NCBI GenBank assembly: GCA_029224185.1
Contig: CM055188.1
Span: 32,799,242 to 32,863,241 of the forward strand
DNA: 64,000 nucleotides
Source of the DNA: Karalla daura
Taxonomy: Eukaryota > Chordata > Actinopteri > Chaetodontiformes > Leiognathidae
Direction of reading: 5' to 3'
Part shown: in pieces, positions 43,505 through 58,100 of the stretch
Numbering within the stretch: position 1 is the first letter of the stretch
How the letters are laid out: the number at the start of each line of letters is the position of its first letter
Notes under the pieces: model-generated
Database searches by the model: none
What the model saw: the letters and a program-made list of their open reading frames with translations, nothing else
Told to the model about the DNA's origin: nothing
Translations under genes and position numbers: made by a program

Positions 43505-43550
43505 TAATCTAATTTTGCCAATTTGAGGATAACGCCGGGCAGGTATAAAA
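43505..43550 (+). promoter_or_regulatory. Promoter of RH2 gene 4: TATA box and variant OTX/CRX site
   Basis: TATAAAA at 43544-43550, 102 bp before the start codon. The site matching the gene 3 TAATCC is TAATCT here (43505-43510). The intervening block aligns with the gene 3 promoter (AATTTTGCCAATTTGAGGAT versus AATTTTGGCTATTTGATGAT). Confidence 0.75.
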
Positions 43551-43651
43551 CACCACGCAGAGCTGCAGATGATGTCTTGGCGGGGTTAGCTGACACCACA
43601 AGGTACTTACCACAGCACCTCACAACACACCGACTCCGACAGTCACAGAAG

Positions 43652-45231
43652 ATGGCCTGGGAAGGAGGCTACGAGCCCAACGGCACCGAGGGCAAGAACT
43701 TCTACATCCCCATGTCCAACAGGACTGGGATTGTCAGGAGTCCCTTCGAGTACCCTCAGTACTACATGGTGGATCCCATGATCTACAAGCTGCTGGCTTT
43801 CTACATGTTCTTCCTGATCTGCACCGGCACCCCCATCAACGGTCTGACATTGTTGGTCACGGCTCAGAACAAGAAGCTGCGCCAGCCTCTGAACTACATC
43901 CTGGTCAACCTGGCCGTGGCCGGACTCATCATGTGCGCCTTCGGCTTCACCATCACCATCACATCTGCCCTGAACGGCTACTTCATCCTGGGCCCGACTG
44001 CCTGCGCTGTTGAGGGATTCATGGCTACACTCGGAGGTTGGGATCAGAATGAGAACCAGTAGAAGTAGGAGAGCAAGAAACAAGTGTCTCTCACTGCCTC
44101 AGTGTCAGTGTCTCACCTCTCACTCTCTTGTTTCCCCAACAGGTGAAGTTGCTCTCTGGTCCCTGGTCGTCCTGGCTGTTGAGAGATACATCGTCGTCTG
44201 CAAACCCATGGGAAGCTTCAAGTTCACTGGAACCCACGCTGCAGCTGGAGTCATCTTCACCTGGATCATGGCCTTAGCATGTGCCGCTCCTCCTCTGGCT
44301 GGCTGGTCCAGGTATTTCCCATTGCTGTTGTCACTTTAGAACCTTTAGAACTTTAGAAGAGCTATCTTATCTCAAGACACTTCACAACCGGTGCTCAGAA
44401 CGGAGCCCCACAAGTCTGAGAGTGGAGGGAAAAGGCAAAACCCTCAATCAGAATAAAGCCGAGGGTGGCAGAGAGACTGATAGAATCAGAGTTTTCTCTC
44501 CAGCTAAAGTCTGAATGATTTGCAATGCGTCCTCTACACAGGTACCTCCCCGAGGGCATGCAGTGCTCCTGCGGACCCGACTACTACACTCTGGCCCCAG
44601 GCTTCAACAACGAGTCCTACGTCATCTACATGTTCGTGGTCCACTTCTTCATCCCTGTCTTTGTCATCTTCTTCACCTATGGGAGCCTTGTGCTGACTGT
44701 CAAAGCTGTGAGTAAAGTCTCTGATGTGTAAAAGCAGCCAGAGAATGACTGGATGGATGGACTGGGCTGTGAAGTCTCACATGTTCTCTGGTCTTGTCCC
44801 CTTCAGGCTGCAGCCCAGCAGCAGGAGTCAGAGTCCACCCAGAAGGCTGAGAGGGAGGTCACACGCATGTGCGTCCTGATGGTCATCGGCTTCCTGGTCG
44901 CTTGGACACCATATGCCACTTTCGCCGGCTGGATCTTCATGAACAAGGGAGCTGCCTTTACCGCTCTGACTGCAGCCCTCCCCGCCTTCTTTGCCAAGAG
45001 CTCAGCCCTGTACAACCCTGTGATCTACGTGCTGATGAACAAACAGGTAAATGCAGGAGATTGTAATCTTGTGTCTGAGTGTCTGAGCCCAGTGTGATGC
45101 ACCGTTCTGAACATCCTCTCTCTCTCTTTCAGTTCCGTAACTGCATGCTCACAACCATTGGAATGGGCGGCATGGTGGAGGATGAGACCTCAGTTTCCAC
45201 CAGCAAGACAGAAGTGTCCACAGCCTCCTAA
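43652..45231 (+). CDS. rh2a: RH2A-type green cone opsin, gene 4 (Glu122)
   Basis: Cone visual pigment GPCR. Exons 43652-44036, 44143-44311, 44542-44707, 44807-45046, 45133-45231 (385, 169, 166, 240, 99 nt) give 352 aa. All core opsin residues are present, with Glu122 and Ala295 in bovine numbering (add 8). It is nearly identical to gene 3 over 43652-44272 and 44498-45046 but differs in the end of exon 2 (Leu165, Ala166, Ala169, Ala173), the middle of intron 2, intron 4 and the tail (ends STAS, as in genes 1/2). Ala272 replaces Thr. The last 32 bases of exon 2 are identical to gene 2, so gene 4 resembles different relatives in different segments. Retention of intron 1 would stop translation nine codons after GlyGly. 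Divergently oriented from gene 3. Confidence 0.97.
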
Positions 45232-45694
45232 ACACAGATGGATATCGACAAATCTTCTGTGTCTTAAGCAAGATGACCTCCTCAAACCTGTGGACATTTT
45301 CCTTCTAGAATTGTTGTTTTCCAGGGAGGAAAACAAAAAAAAGGTCTGAACTTTTGCCAAATGGATTCGTGGATTTGACAAACACTGGAAATCAACGCAC
45401 TAAGGAAAATCTGTCTCACCTGTTAATATGTATATGTTAAGAAATGCAATTTGCTGTGTGCATGATGTCAGAGTATCTGAGCGAGTGAGTGCAGATGAGT
45501 GTGTTTCACTGTACAGCATTTTGTGATTCTGGAAACTGTCACGTCAGACTAAACCTGCTGAGATGTGACTGCTCCCAAGTGTGAATACGCACACTTAGTA
45601 TTTTCATGTTTCAATTCACGTTTCACTGGTCTGTCACTGTTTCTTGTTTTCATGTCTTTTATGAAAAAGAAAAAAAATATATGTTTCAGTAGAT

Positions 45695-45700
45695 AATAAA
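45695..45700 (+). terminator. Poly(A) signal of RH2 gene 4
   Basis: AATAAA followed directly by TGCATGCAT, 464 bp after the stop codon, as in the other opsin genes. Confidence 0.88.
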
Positions 45701-46028
45701 TGCATGCATAAAAAGAAATATGCTGGTTGTGTTCATTCAAATCAGAACAATACATCCCACAATCACAGATCTGAAACACAAAACATATCAATGGGATTGT
45801 GGTCACCTGCTTACACCTGGCACCTAGTGACACTCAGGAGGCCTTCGTGTGAAAGGCTTGAACACACGCATACGCAATCCTGCTCTAATCCCATGTGTAA
45901 TCCTTTGTCAATCTCAATCTCTCTTGGAACAGTGGCTTGACCACTTAGTCATTTAAGCTATAATGTAATTGCTTTGCACTAATTGACTGAAAGTATGTTT
46001 GACACAGCCGTCAATCACAGACATACTG

Positions 46029-46061
<33 letters not shown>

Positions 46062-48192
46062 CTCTCTTTCTCTCCCTGTATTTTGCATGTGACTCCTTGA
46101 ACTAAAGCTCGCGTAACAAACTCAAAATCTCCATTAGTATTCGCTGAAATACAGTGGAATGTACAAGGAGATGTATAAATAAAAGATAGAAATAACATCT
46201 ATCCATCTAGCTAATGTCTTGCACGCTATCACCCAGTGGTGTCAAAGAGGTCTGCTTGTGCATGTTTCCTCAAATTATTTGCTACACAGTAAGTCAACAT
46301 AGAGTATGCAAAACAAGGAATATCCAGTTCACACAGGTTGAGAGATACAGTAGGTCAAGTAAACAGGTCGTATACGTAGTACGTAGGTAGTTATATATAG
46401 TCGAACATAGCTTGCAGGTAGCCTGCAGGTAGCCTGTATCTTCACAGATTTATACTCAGACAGTTGTTGCCAGTAACATTGTACATGTAGTGACAATCAT
46501 GTCCAATCAGAATATTAATGTATTCGCTGGAAGTGCTGTGGGAATGATCATCTTATCGTTTACTTATTTGCCCTCACAAGAACTCACCGTCATGAACTAA
46601 CTGATTTCCTTTTGTAGCCTTTATCATTTGTTTTTCATAGTTTACTTGCGCATGCATGTTGCAATGGTGATGTGATTAAGGCAACATGATAGATGTGGGG
46701 TGATCATGAGAGTAGACCTTGTGGATATAGCTATTCTGGGAGCTGGTATCCTGTAACTTTTCTTTAGTGTGAGACAGCTTCAAAAGACGTTCCTATGTCA
46801 GAGAAATTATTTCTCTGTGAGGAAACCCTGCAGACTTCTCTTTGTCATCTTTACATTGTTCCCTTCAGGGGTCATCTGCTTCTGTCTGACTCTCTCCTCT
46901 TCATCATCCTCTCTCACACCGACTGGTTTCATGTCCTCTTTGACTACATCCACACATTGCCTCTTTGAGTTCTCCTCCATTCTGTCTCATTCCCTCGTTC
47001 CATTGTCTTCAGTCTCCCCTCTTCTTTACCTCTTCAAAGCATCTCAGTCTGGCTTCTCTGTCTCTATGTACCATTGTTCCTGACCTTATCCATCCTGTTC
47101 ACTCCCAAAGATGGACCTCAACAGTCTGCTGCCTCCAGCTCTACCTTCTATCCTCGGTCTTTTCCACATCTGAGCCATAAAATGTTGCTCTCACCACTGT
47201 CTCCTCATTATTGATGAAAGTCTGATATCAAACATCACACTTGACTCAAGGTTTTCCTCCACCTGCTCCTTGCTCTCACCTGGTGTGATACACTACCGCC
47301 TCCTGGAGGTCAGTGATAATATGACAGCACATATGCAGCAACAAATATACATGAATACACACAGCCACGGATTGTGAAACTCTATCATCTATTTGGCCAA
47401 ATTTCTGAGCCACCACAATAAATTATACTTCCCCTGTTAAGTGAAGCTGACAGACGTCTGACTGAATCAGATTCGATTATTAAGCTGGAGGTTCCGATGT
47501 GCTGCAAAGCCCTCAGGTGATAAGACAGGCAGACAATGCCACCTGCAGGTGTGTGTGCAGAAATGAAGAACACCTTCGTACTAGTACAGTACTTGATATG
47601 GAGCCCTTTGTGCCATATTTGTATTAAAATGTTCTTGTTCTGCTGCTTACATAACACAGCCATGATCAATGAAGGCTGTTACACAGCAGTGTATAACATG
47701 TAACAGCTCTCAGGGGATTAATTACGTATAAATACACCCTTCTCCCATACCCGATAGGCTTTCCATCTCTTGATGTAGCCCTTTATTTCCTGCTGATAAC
47801 CTGACCCTAATTGTCATGCTGAGGGCACACACGCTGTAATTTTCTTCAAAGCGTTTTGCTCTGGACACCTGCATGTGCTTAGTGTCCCTGTCAGGGGGCT
47901 GGCTGAGACAAACAGCGCTTCTCTTTGTTCTAACAGCTCGGTTTAGATAGGAGGAGCCGCATACAGAGGTCTTAATAACAAACTTGGGGGGATGCACTGC
48001 ATAGATTTCCAGGCTAATGTTCGCTGTGGGGAGGCCTGCAGGAATACATGTTGATCGGTTTTATTGATGGAAGACGAAGAAGAAGAAGCTGTGAGATATG
48101 TGCATATGTCCAATAATTAAAAAAAAAGAAATTAAGGTCCATTTATCTTGTAAACTGGTTAATGGTTCTGTAGGAATTCTAAATGTTGATAG
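45701..48192. other. Intergenic between the opsins and synpr, left part
   Basis: A (CT)n tract lies at 46031-46060. The pyrimidine-rich stretch 46860-47300 resembles a decayed, antisense piece of a non-LTR retroelement (phrases such as CTCCACCTGCTCC), without an open frame. No gene recognised. Confidence 0.4.
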
Positions 48193-48540
<348 letters not shown>

Positions 48541-49857
48541 TTACCCACCAGATCACACTCTGGCATGAGGAACTTAAGCTGCTGAACCCATTACGAGTAT
48601 TGAACGAGCATTTTATGACTGGGTGTGCATTGGAGAAAGTGTTTTTTGGAGCCTGCTGCAAAGCCTGGACAAATTTTCCAAGGTGTGACGTTTTCCCCCT
48701 GGAATTTGTTCAGTTCTTTTGTTGGCTGCTCAAAGACTTAGGGTTAATCAGGTCACAGGAAGAGCAATGCAGCGCTGGCCTCAGAGAGACAGAGCTCTTG
48801 CAGGAGCTCCATCAAAAGTGAGCCCCGATCATAGGTTACATTTCATTTTGATCGTGTTGGGCTGGTGAGGGTCACATGGTATGTACGGACGAATGACCAC
48901 AGAGTTGTACATACCTGGGTACAGGTATATAGTAGGTAAACATATTTTACTGCTGCCTAGAACCAGATGATCAATTCTCAGATAAGTTTATGGACAACGA
49001 GAAGATTCTGCTGATCTCCAAGGCCACCGTCCCCCCAGGGGCCCCACTTTGGGAGTGAATCTGGACACTGCAAAGTATAGTTTGATAGCATAGGTACTAA
49101 ATGTCACAGGTTAGTTCTCTGAAATAATTAGGTCATGGCAGGCTCCACACAGAACGTTACAGGCCTTTTGCATGATTGCATTATCAAGAACGCATGTCAC
49201 CTTCTTTGTAAACTGAAGATAGACTCAAGACACCACCTACTGGTGTGGTGAGTTTGACAGAGCACAAGGTCTCAAATTTTGGGCTGCATAAAACGGGTCG
49301 TGAAGCAGCCCTTTGGTCACGCCGTTTGTCACTTTGAAGGACTCGTGGCCAAAGCCAGGGAAGCTTGCACGGGCCTTTACACCTTGATCCAGGAACATCG
49401 GCTCCATCTCATCTGAAGCAGAGCACAGGATGTTCTTCCTCAGATAGATGAAGAAGTTCAACACCCTGAAGACACAGTCATGGTAGGTTTCCATCCTCAC
49501 CTCCTCCATCATGGGTGTACTGTATGTGAATGATTCCCACACATGAAACAGCCTGAATCAGCACGTTCAACCCCTGCAGGTTGCAGAGGCTGCAGTGGAT
49601 GTGAGAGATTTAGTCTTGAGAGGAATTAGTATTATGTTAACTTGCTCAGACAGGATGAAACAACTGCCCCAAGGGATTATCCCTTCGGTGTTTGTATCTG
49701 AGATAATCCATGGCCTACAGTGTGAAGCAGGCTTTCATGTCTACACTGCCACCTCCGTCAGAGTCAATCGTCTTCATTACTGATTCCCTATATCGGTTTC
49801 TCACGTTTCTTTCTCGGTATTTCCTCACTTTTCTCACAACTGCTCTGTTCCTCTTTT
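48541..49857. other. Intergenic, no gene
   Basis: Unique sequence with no convincing exon or element. Confidence 0.45.
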
Positions 49858-50034
<177 letters not shown>

Positions 50035-50167
50035 CCAGAGAATTTAAAAAAACAAAACATGGTAACAACAGCTTTACAGTTAAAATGTATCCCCCAAAAC
50101 CCATTCAATTATTAATACAGATTCCTTACCACTTTTTTTATTAACTATGATTACTTATTTCTTACCT

Positions 50168-50206
50168 ATTCATTCATTCATTCATTCATTCATTCATTCA
50201 TTCATT
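50168..50206. repeat. (CATT)n microsatellite
   Basis: Pure CATT tract of about nine units. Confidence 0.95.
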
Positions 50207-51669
50207 TTACATAGAAAGTCATTGAAGTTATAAGCCCAATCATGCAAAAGTTATGTCAATCATACAACAAACAACATATCATATATATATATAGACACAC
50301 ACACATACACACACATATATCATATATCCAACTTCTAACAAAAACCCATCTGAAACAATTGTTGCAAATCTTAACTCATTCTTGTTCTCTAACATAACTC
50401 TAACATAATAATCTTTATATAATATAATAACTACCATCAGCTCAATCCCATAAGACTTTACTTGGGATGAAAGGATGAAGAACTAAATTAATTTAGTGAA
50501 AGAAACTCCACTTTACTGCTTCTATTTAGTCAAAGCATTCTAGGAAATATTTAATCACGTCACCAAAACAAGTTTACTTCTAATAGTACCTTTAATGTGT
50601 TGTGCTAGTATAGAAAATGCAAATACACAAAAGGCACATCTATATATAGTTTTATTGTTTAGACTGTTCACATTCACACAGCACTGAAAGGAATTTAATT
50701 ATTTTGTTGAATTTCAATTCCACTTATTTCAAAATCTAATTCATCTAATCTAATCTAATACACACACCACCAAGTTACAACAGACATTTTACAATGACAA
50801 CATGTCTAATTTTTCTTTTACATATCAAGGACTGTAATTCTAAAGATATAATTATTATCAATGTTGACACTGCAGCATATTCCAGGTCACAAAAGATTTC
50901 CAGACATGAACAGATACAAATCATAATGTTCATTATCCATTCTGGATCAATAATCATTTAAAAAACATGAGGCAAACAGAGACACTGAAGGGGGCGTCAC
51001 TGATTATAGCATCAGGAAACACCTCAGTAATGACAAAGGGAATAAATGATACAATCAAACATCAAATATTTAAAGAGTGAACTGTGGCACATTGGTTAGA
51101 TAAGTATATTGAAGTATATGCATCAAATACACTGCACTATAAATCACATTACTGTACAAACAACATGAAGAGATAAAAATGTGAAATAAATCAGGAAAAC
51201 TGTGCCATGATATACTATAGAATCAGTCAGGAAAGGCACAATAAAATAACTACATCACTTGTTATGGTATTATTTAAAGGATTTCTGTGGATTTGGAACA
51301 AAAAACAAAACAAAAATACAAAGGAAAAAGTCCACATATAGATTCTGAGCACTATATGGAGCCTAGTACATTGTATAACATAGTTGAATATAGTCATTTC
51401 TGACATCACATTCTGCTGTTTTTTAAGCTGCCAAAATTTACAGTATATTTGAACAAGCACGTAACAACACTTCTGGACCTGCAATATAAGACATCTCTTC
51501 AACAAACTCTAAAATCGATATTCATCCTGGGCGTTCCTTAAGTGAGGACTCACTTGGCTGGCTTGTACTTAGTTGTACAAACCATTTATCCAAAGGGGAA
51601 ATAACAGTGCTTTCACTTCCTCTTAAGTCAACAGTCATTTATCTATAAGCCGAAAAGGCATCAGCAAAT
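50207..51669. other. AT-rich region downstream of synpr
   Basis: Probably includes the synpr 3' UTR, since it follows the stop codon in the gene's direction. I could not fix a single poly(A) site. No other gene seen. Confidence 0.45.
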
Positions 51670-53602
51670 TCACATCTCATTGATAAATATCATCGGGCTC
51701 TTAGACGCTACTTTATTCTCATAAGAGACAGGCTTGTTGAGATGTGCATGCGGCAAGGTTAGGGTGACTTGCGTCTGGTTGGAGCTAGCTTGTCTGTGTG
51801 GCTGCTGAGCAAACCCCCCCTTCAACTGGTTGAAACTGTCCTGTCTGGTGGGCTGAGGGCCGAAACTCTCCTCCGGGACGTCGAAGCTGCTCTCGCTGTA
51901 CAGCCGCTGGCGCATCTCGCTGGCTCGTTTCCCGGAGGCGCTCCTGGTCGGGTACCTCTGACCTGTTTTGTACCAGCCAGTCTCTTTGAAGACAAACCAG
52001 ATGTTTCCAACCCAGAGAATGACGTTTATGAAACCGAAAACCTGGAGAGAGAGGAGAAAATGAGTTGATGCAGTATGTTTGGTGTGGATGGAACACCAAA
52101 ATTATTCAAAAAAAAACAAACAAACAAAACATACGATTCACCTAAAACTGCCAACAGTCGATTTGTGCCTGTACCTTTAAATGCTAATGAGGCACTGCAT
52201 GGCTCCGCCCACCTCTACTCCTTCACGTGACCATAGCAAGCATTGAGCAGTCAGCGTAGTTTGCATAACAGAGTAGCTTTAAAGCTCAGCTTTTCCTGTT
52301 TTAGACAGTTGGCGGTTAATGTGTGGGGTGAGATACACAGAGTGGATGCTGCCGGTCATGTCACAAGCCATTTGCCAACTTAGATGGTTAATTTAATGCA
52401 ACATGCCTGGCCTGTCCACATGGATATTGTTATCGTTTCCGTATCGTGTTCCCGTCCAAACTCAGGTCAGCTCAGGTGGGTCAAAAATATTTTAGATGGG
52501 ACTCATCAGAGCAGAACGTAGTGTATTCCCAGAGTGCAAATACTGGACCAGTCTTATAGCCACACCTCTCTAATTGGTAACCCAAGCAACCACAGCTGCA
52601 CCCTAGCAACCACTGCTGGATGCGACACAACAACAATAATGTTGTACTACTGTTGTTTTGAGATATCTTCGTGGATTTGGGTGGATGCAGATATTTCTAG
52701 ATATTTTCGCCACGTTTGCAGATTTTTTTCCCCAAAACAAAGAAAAAGATTTTTTTGGGTTGTGCTTCTTATCCATGTAGACTGGCCCTGGTTGTCACAG
52801 CTGGCCTTTAAGAAGTGGGCAGGCACTCCAGATACACAAATATGTGAACTAATGTCCTCTAAAACAAGCTCTACATAACATGTCCCCATTAAAAGCTGTG
52901 GAGTGAGTATTCACCACAGAGGTGTTGAGACGTGACCAGTGAGGCTCCTGAGTTGCTGCACATTTGTTCTCCTGAGCTCTGCAGGCAGAGATGAGCAGAA
53001 GGACCTGCGTAGGGTTTGTTGCCTTCTTGATGTCAGACAGAGCTTTGGCCCAACAGCAGCTGCTGACCAGCCACATGAAGGAGAAGATGATGGTGACGAG
53101 AAAATCCTGCTCAGGGACAAAAGAGGCAGAGAACTTGAGTAGTCAGGTCAAAGGTCATTCCGGCTGAATATGTGATGGTTTGGCACTGACCACTAGTGGA
53201 CCTCTGTTGTTTTTCAGGTACTTGTTCTGGTAGAAGACATAGACGATGGTGGCCAGGAGCGAGTAGAGGAAGGCGAAGACGCCCACAGTCAGGAAAAACT
53301 GAGTGGCTGTGGAGAAGTCTCCATCCAGGAAGAGAACTTCCTCCCGCTTTGTGTCACACAAGGGAGCCCTGAAATGCACTTCTTGTAATCTAGAGAGAAA
53401 ACAAAGGGAGAACAGAGAGTAAACATGGAGGTTGGATGGCATCTTGGCATTCTGGCCGGCCATTATTCACAGCCACACTGAGAGCACTTTCATTTTCAAG
53501 CTTTAAACTCTGGAGAGAAGCTCAGGAGACACACTGAGTGGTGATTTATTAACAATAAATATGTGTGTGTGTGTGTGTGTGTGTGTGCGCGTGTGTGTAT
53601 GG

Positions 53603-53647
<45 letters not shown>

Positions 53648-55064
53648 TGCTTTCTCCACTCCTGGGACCCTGATTATGTTTTGTTGCAAACAGAAGAGCA
53701 GACATCGCTCATTTGTGTAACCAAGAGCAGAAACATCCATAACATGAAACAATGCTTCAGCACCATGAAGATTACTTTCAGGTGAAGATGACTTCTAATG
53801 GCACAGATTCCAATTATCCATTTTACTGTAAATTACCTAATTTCAGAATTGGAGCAAACAGGCTTGGAGAATTTTTTAAATTGAATTAGGGAGGAGTTTT
53901 CCTGAATCTAATACAGTCCCATAAATTTGGATGAATCAATGTTAATGTTTCAAAGAGGAAGTGAAATTTCATGGAATTGAAATTCCATGAAATTCCGCAG
54001 AATTCCAATTAATAATTTTGGTGTTTTCCAAAATCATACTTTACAATATATTCAATAAAAGACAGTTTTATTTATTTCATATAAATAATTATTACTCTGA
54101 ACTTAATGTCCACACTATAGTATAGTTTTATTACAGCAAGTGTTTGAAATAGTTATTCCAAATGATTCAACTCGTAGATAATTTGTTTAATCTCAGTTTT
54201 CTGGTTTTTTTTTTGTATTTAAGCCTAAACCTTTGTTAAACTCTTCCTGTTACTTGGCTAATGAGGAATTTATCTGAAATGAAATTCATTTAATTCCACT
54301 TCCTGGTATTCTAATTCCACCCATAGATATATTCAGAAAGTTAGATGCCTGACGGAGTCAAGAACGTTCACATAGGTCGGCCATCTTACGATGGTCAAGC
54401 TTTCCGGCAGAATCTGTGAAACCTGACGTAAACAGAGGTGAAACTTTGTCGGATTTACAAACGTTTACAAATGCGTACAAACAATCTATTTAGGACATGG
54501 AACTATGTAGCATCATAGATACATATTTGATGTTTATAAAAAACCAAACTGTTTGAAAATCGGTTGAAATTTGAGCAAGTTATGTATCTACAAAGTCCCA
54601 TAATATTCCTAATTCAGAAATCTTTCACAAGCCAAGTCAATTGGAGTCAATTTTTTTTTTTTTTTTTTTTGGTACCACTTCCAAATAAGGGGCCACAATA
54701 AACAGTAAAGTTGCTAGTTCTTAAGACTTAAGTAAGGGTTGTTAATTATTTCATGTCTAATTGGCACAAGTTAATGGTTTTCCCACTATTTTTGGGAAAC
54801 CGAGTTTATTTTGGTACTTTTGATGGTTTTGGAATTGTTGTGTGGTTTTCAACATGTACATTCAAGATTCATGACTTTTTTCCCATTGTTTTGTTTGCTG
54901 GTTTTTATTCTCAGTCTGTTTAAAGACAGTATTTGTCATATAACTTACACTGACAATGTAATTTTGCCATCTCACTGGAAACAATAAGCAACACATAAAC
55001 ACACAAACACAATAAGTAACAACACAGGGAAAGTTGTGCCATCTGTATGATTGGCAGGTGTTTG

Positions 55065-55150
<86 letters not shown>

Positions 55151-58100
55151 CAGAGATAAAGAGGCTGATTTTCTGAAAGTTAAGCAATGACTTGATGCTT
55201 TGATCAATGTGCTGAAACAGGACGTATATTTAGCTGCACCTAAAAATATTTTAGGCATTAGTCATTTTCTCATTGTGTTCAATCAATGGGCAAAACACAC
55301 ATACACACACACACACACACACACAAATTCACACACAGGGTTTCTGTACATAGACGTCCATTCATTTCAAGGAGCCTAAATAATAATAATTTGTCACACA
55401 CCACACACACACACACAGACCGTGCAGAACATTAGAAGCGAGAAAACCAGTGAAATTCTGCCGTAAGATTTTCTGGTTAATGTGCTATTTATACATGACC
55501 AGAGAGGGTCGCCATGAACTGACACACTGAAACCAGTGTCAAGTCTGCTGAGCTGTTAATTAGACACGTCCCGGCCATCAGTGACACTGGCTCTGAGGCC
55601 TGTTTGGCAGTTTGGGGGTGGAGGGGGAGGCAGGGGAGGTGGTGGTGGGGGTTTGACAACATTGCAGCGCTGCTTCACCACAGTCCCACAGAGTTGGACT
55701 GACCTGGAGTTACTGAGTTAGAGGAGGAACCAGAGACCGAGGAACAACCAGGAGCACAGACACATCCGGCCTGATATGTTGGAGCCACAACCAGAGGAGG
55801 AACCAGAGACTGAGGAACAACCAGGAGCACAGACACATCCAGCCTGATATGTTGGAGCCACAACCAGAGGAGGAACCAGAGACTGAGGAACAACCAGGAG
55901 CACAGACACATCCAGCCTGATATGTTGGAGCCACAACCAGAGGAGGAACCAGAGACTGAGGAACAACCAGGAGCACAGACACATCCAGCCTGATATGTTG
56001 GAGCCACAACCAGAGGAGGAACCAGAGACTGAGGAACAACCAGGAGCACAGACACATCCAGCCTGATATGTTGGAGCCACAACCAGAGGAGGAACCAGAG
56101 ACTGAGGAACAACCAGGAGCACAGACACATCCAGCCTGATATGTTGGAGCCACAACCAGAGGAGGAACCAGAGACTGAGGAACAACCAGGAGCACAGACA
56201 CATCCAGCCTGATATGTTGGAGCCACAACCAGAGGAGGAACCAGAGACTGAGGAACAACCAGGAGCACAGACACATCCAGCCTGATATGTTGGAGCCACA
56301 ACCAGAGGAGGAACCAGAGACTGAGGAGCACAGACACTGAAAACCAGACTGTTGCAGACTCTCAGTCCTTCACTTAGAGCTGCAACAACTGCAACAAATT
56401 TTCTGGTTTCCTTTGTCCTTGATGACAGAGAATTGAACAAACTGACCATTAAAGGTTATTTAAAGATCTGATCTTGGCATTAAGAATGAACACAGCTTTT
56501 GCATAATTTTAAACCCAAACAACTAATCAATTTGTCACTACTTCATATACTTGCATTAGTGAATGGAGTACATAGAAATTATTTTTGTGTCTAATTGGAC
56601 TTGGATGGTCTCATCCAGTCTGTTTTGAATTGGCCAAGTTTTAGCTGTATTTTAAAACTCAAAATCTACACATTAATGAACACATAATGATGTTCTTGGA
56701 CTTAAGCATTTCGACAGTGAATCAACTTTAGTAGACATTATACGACAGTTTTTCTTCTTTAAAAATGATTAATTGCTCACAGAGGGCATGGGGTTTATCT
56801 ATTTGTAGAAAATTAAACCTCACTCTAAAACCATAGCTTAATAATTTATTAAACTGTCAAAATGTCAGCCAGGCTGACAAATATATTCGGTCCTTTCTCA
56901 TCCTCCATGCTTCTCCTTACAACTCCCAGGTGCTCCTCAGTGTACGCATGTCTGTAGGAGTCAAAGTCAACCAGAGAAGAGGGCCAAAAAAAACAAGAAA
57001 GGTACCATTTACTGCTGCAGGAAAAAAGCGAGAGATGAAGGAATGGGACCATGTGGAATCACAGGAGACCCCCTGAGGTTGAGTCTGACAGGGCTGCAGG
57101 GACAGATTTGTTTAACAATGCAGTGAAACATCTTCAGGCTCTTAAATTGGGCCAGCTTCCTATGCAGCTCTCCAGCATCCTGTCCGCAAATTAGAAGGAG
57201 AAGAAGAAGAGGAAGTAGAAGGAGAAGAAGAGGAAGAGATAGATTCTTGCTGCTGAGCCTGGAATAGAGCTGTGCAGCTTTGAATTTCTATTCTTTTATG
57301 TCTGACCAGCTTTCTAAAATATGCAGAGACGATGATCACACTCTGTGTGAAGCGACGTTTTTGGTGTCCGGCGAAATCTTCGCTTGTCAACGGCTCATTC
57401 TCACTATAAAATTCGACAAAAATGTATCAAATCAAGTAGCGAGAAAGTGAGATTAGATTTGCATTGCATTGCATTTGCCAGCAAGATTTACATAGTACAT
57501 ACAGATAACTTAGTTTGGTAACAAACATTGTTCTGCAGTTCTGCAGACTACCCAGGGATAACTCATGGTACGTGTGTAGTGTTAAAACTCTAGTTAAGAC
57601 CCACAGTTACAGTATTACGACATCACTTTAAGTCATCATAGAAAAGTACAAAAAAAGATCAGCAAAATGTTCTCTTTCATCAAGAGCACATTAACATAGT
57701 CAATCTAGTCATCACTCTGTCTGTTTCCAAGAGAGCTCTTCTCCTTGTTTTGTTCAAGTGGGTTTGTCAAGATTTAGGAAAACATAGAAATATCTAATAA
57801 ATGTTTATTACAATGTGTAGAACATAAATGTTTAGTTATTTTGGAAACTGCTAACCCAAACCCTAACCCTAACCCGAGTCAGATTTTATTTAGAGCTTGT
57901 TTTGCTTTTGTCATAATATTACAACTCATGTACACAATCAAATTGATAACACCAATTTTTACATAATTTCTAACTTTTCTCTTTGGCTTTTAGCAGAGTA
58001 TGAGACTTTTGTCCTGCTTTTATCGCCTCATAGTCTTGTTTTATGTTCCTGTGTACGTATGTGTGATGCACAGCCCTCCATGTCAACTACAGTTGTTAGT

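Noticed and set aside
43569..43589. Possible six-codon upstream ORF in the RH2 gene 4 leader
   Set aside because: Its ATG sits 25-28 bp from the TATA box, at or before the expected transcription start, so it is probably not in the mRNA.
46769..47180. Pyrimidine-rich open frames
   Set aside because: Low-complexity sequence resembling an antisense, decayed retroelement. No intact domain or splice structure.
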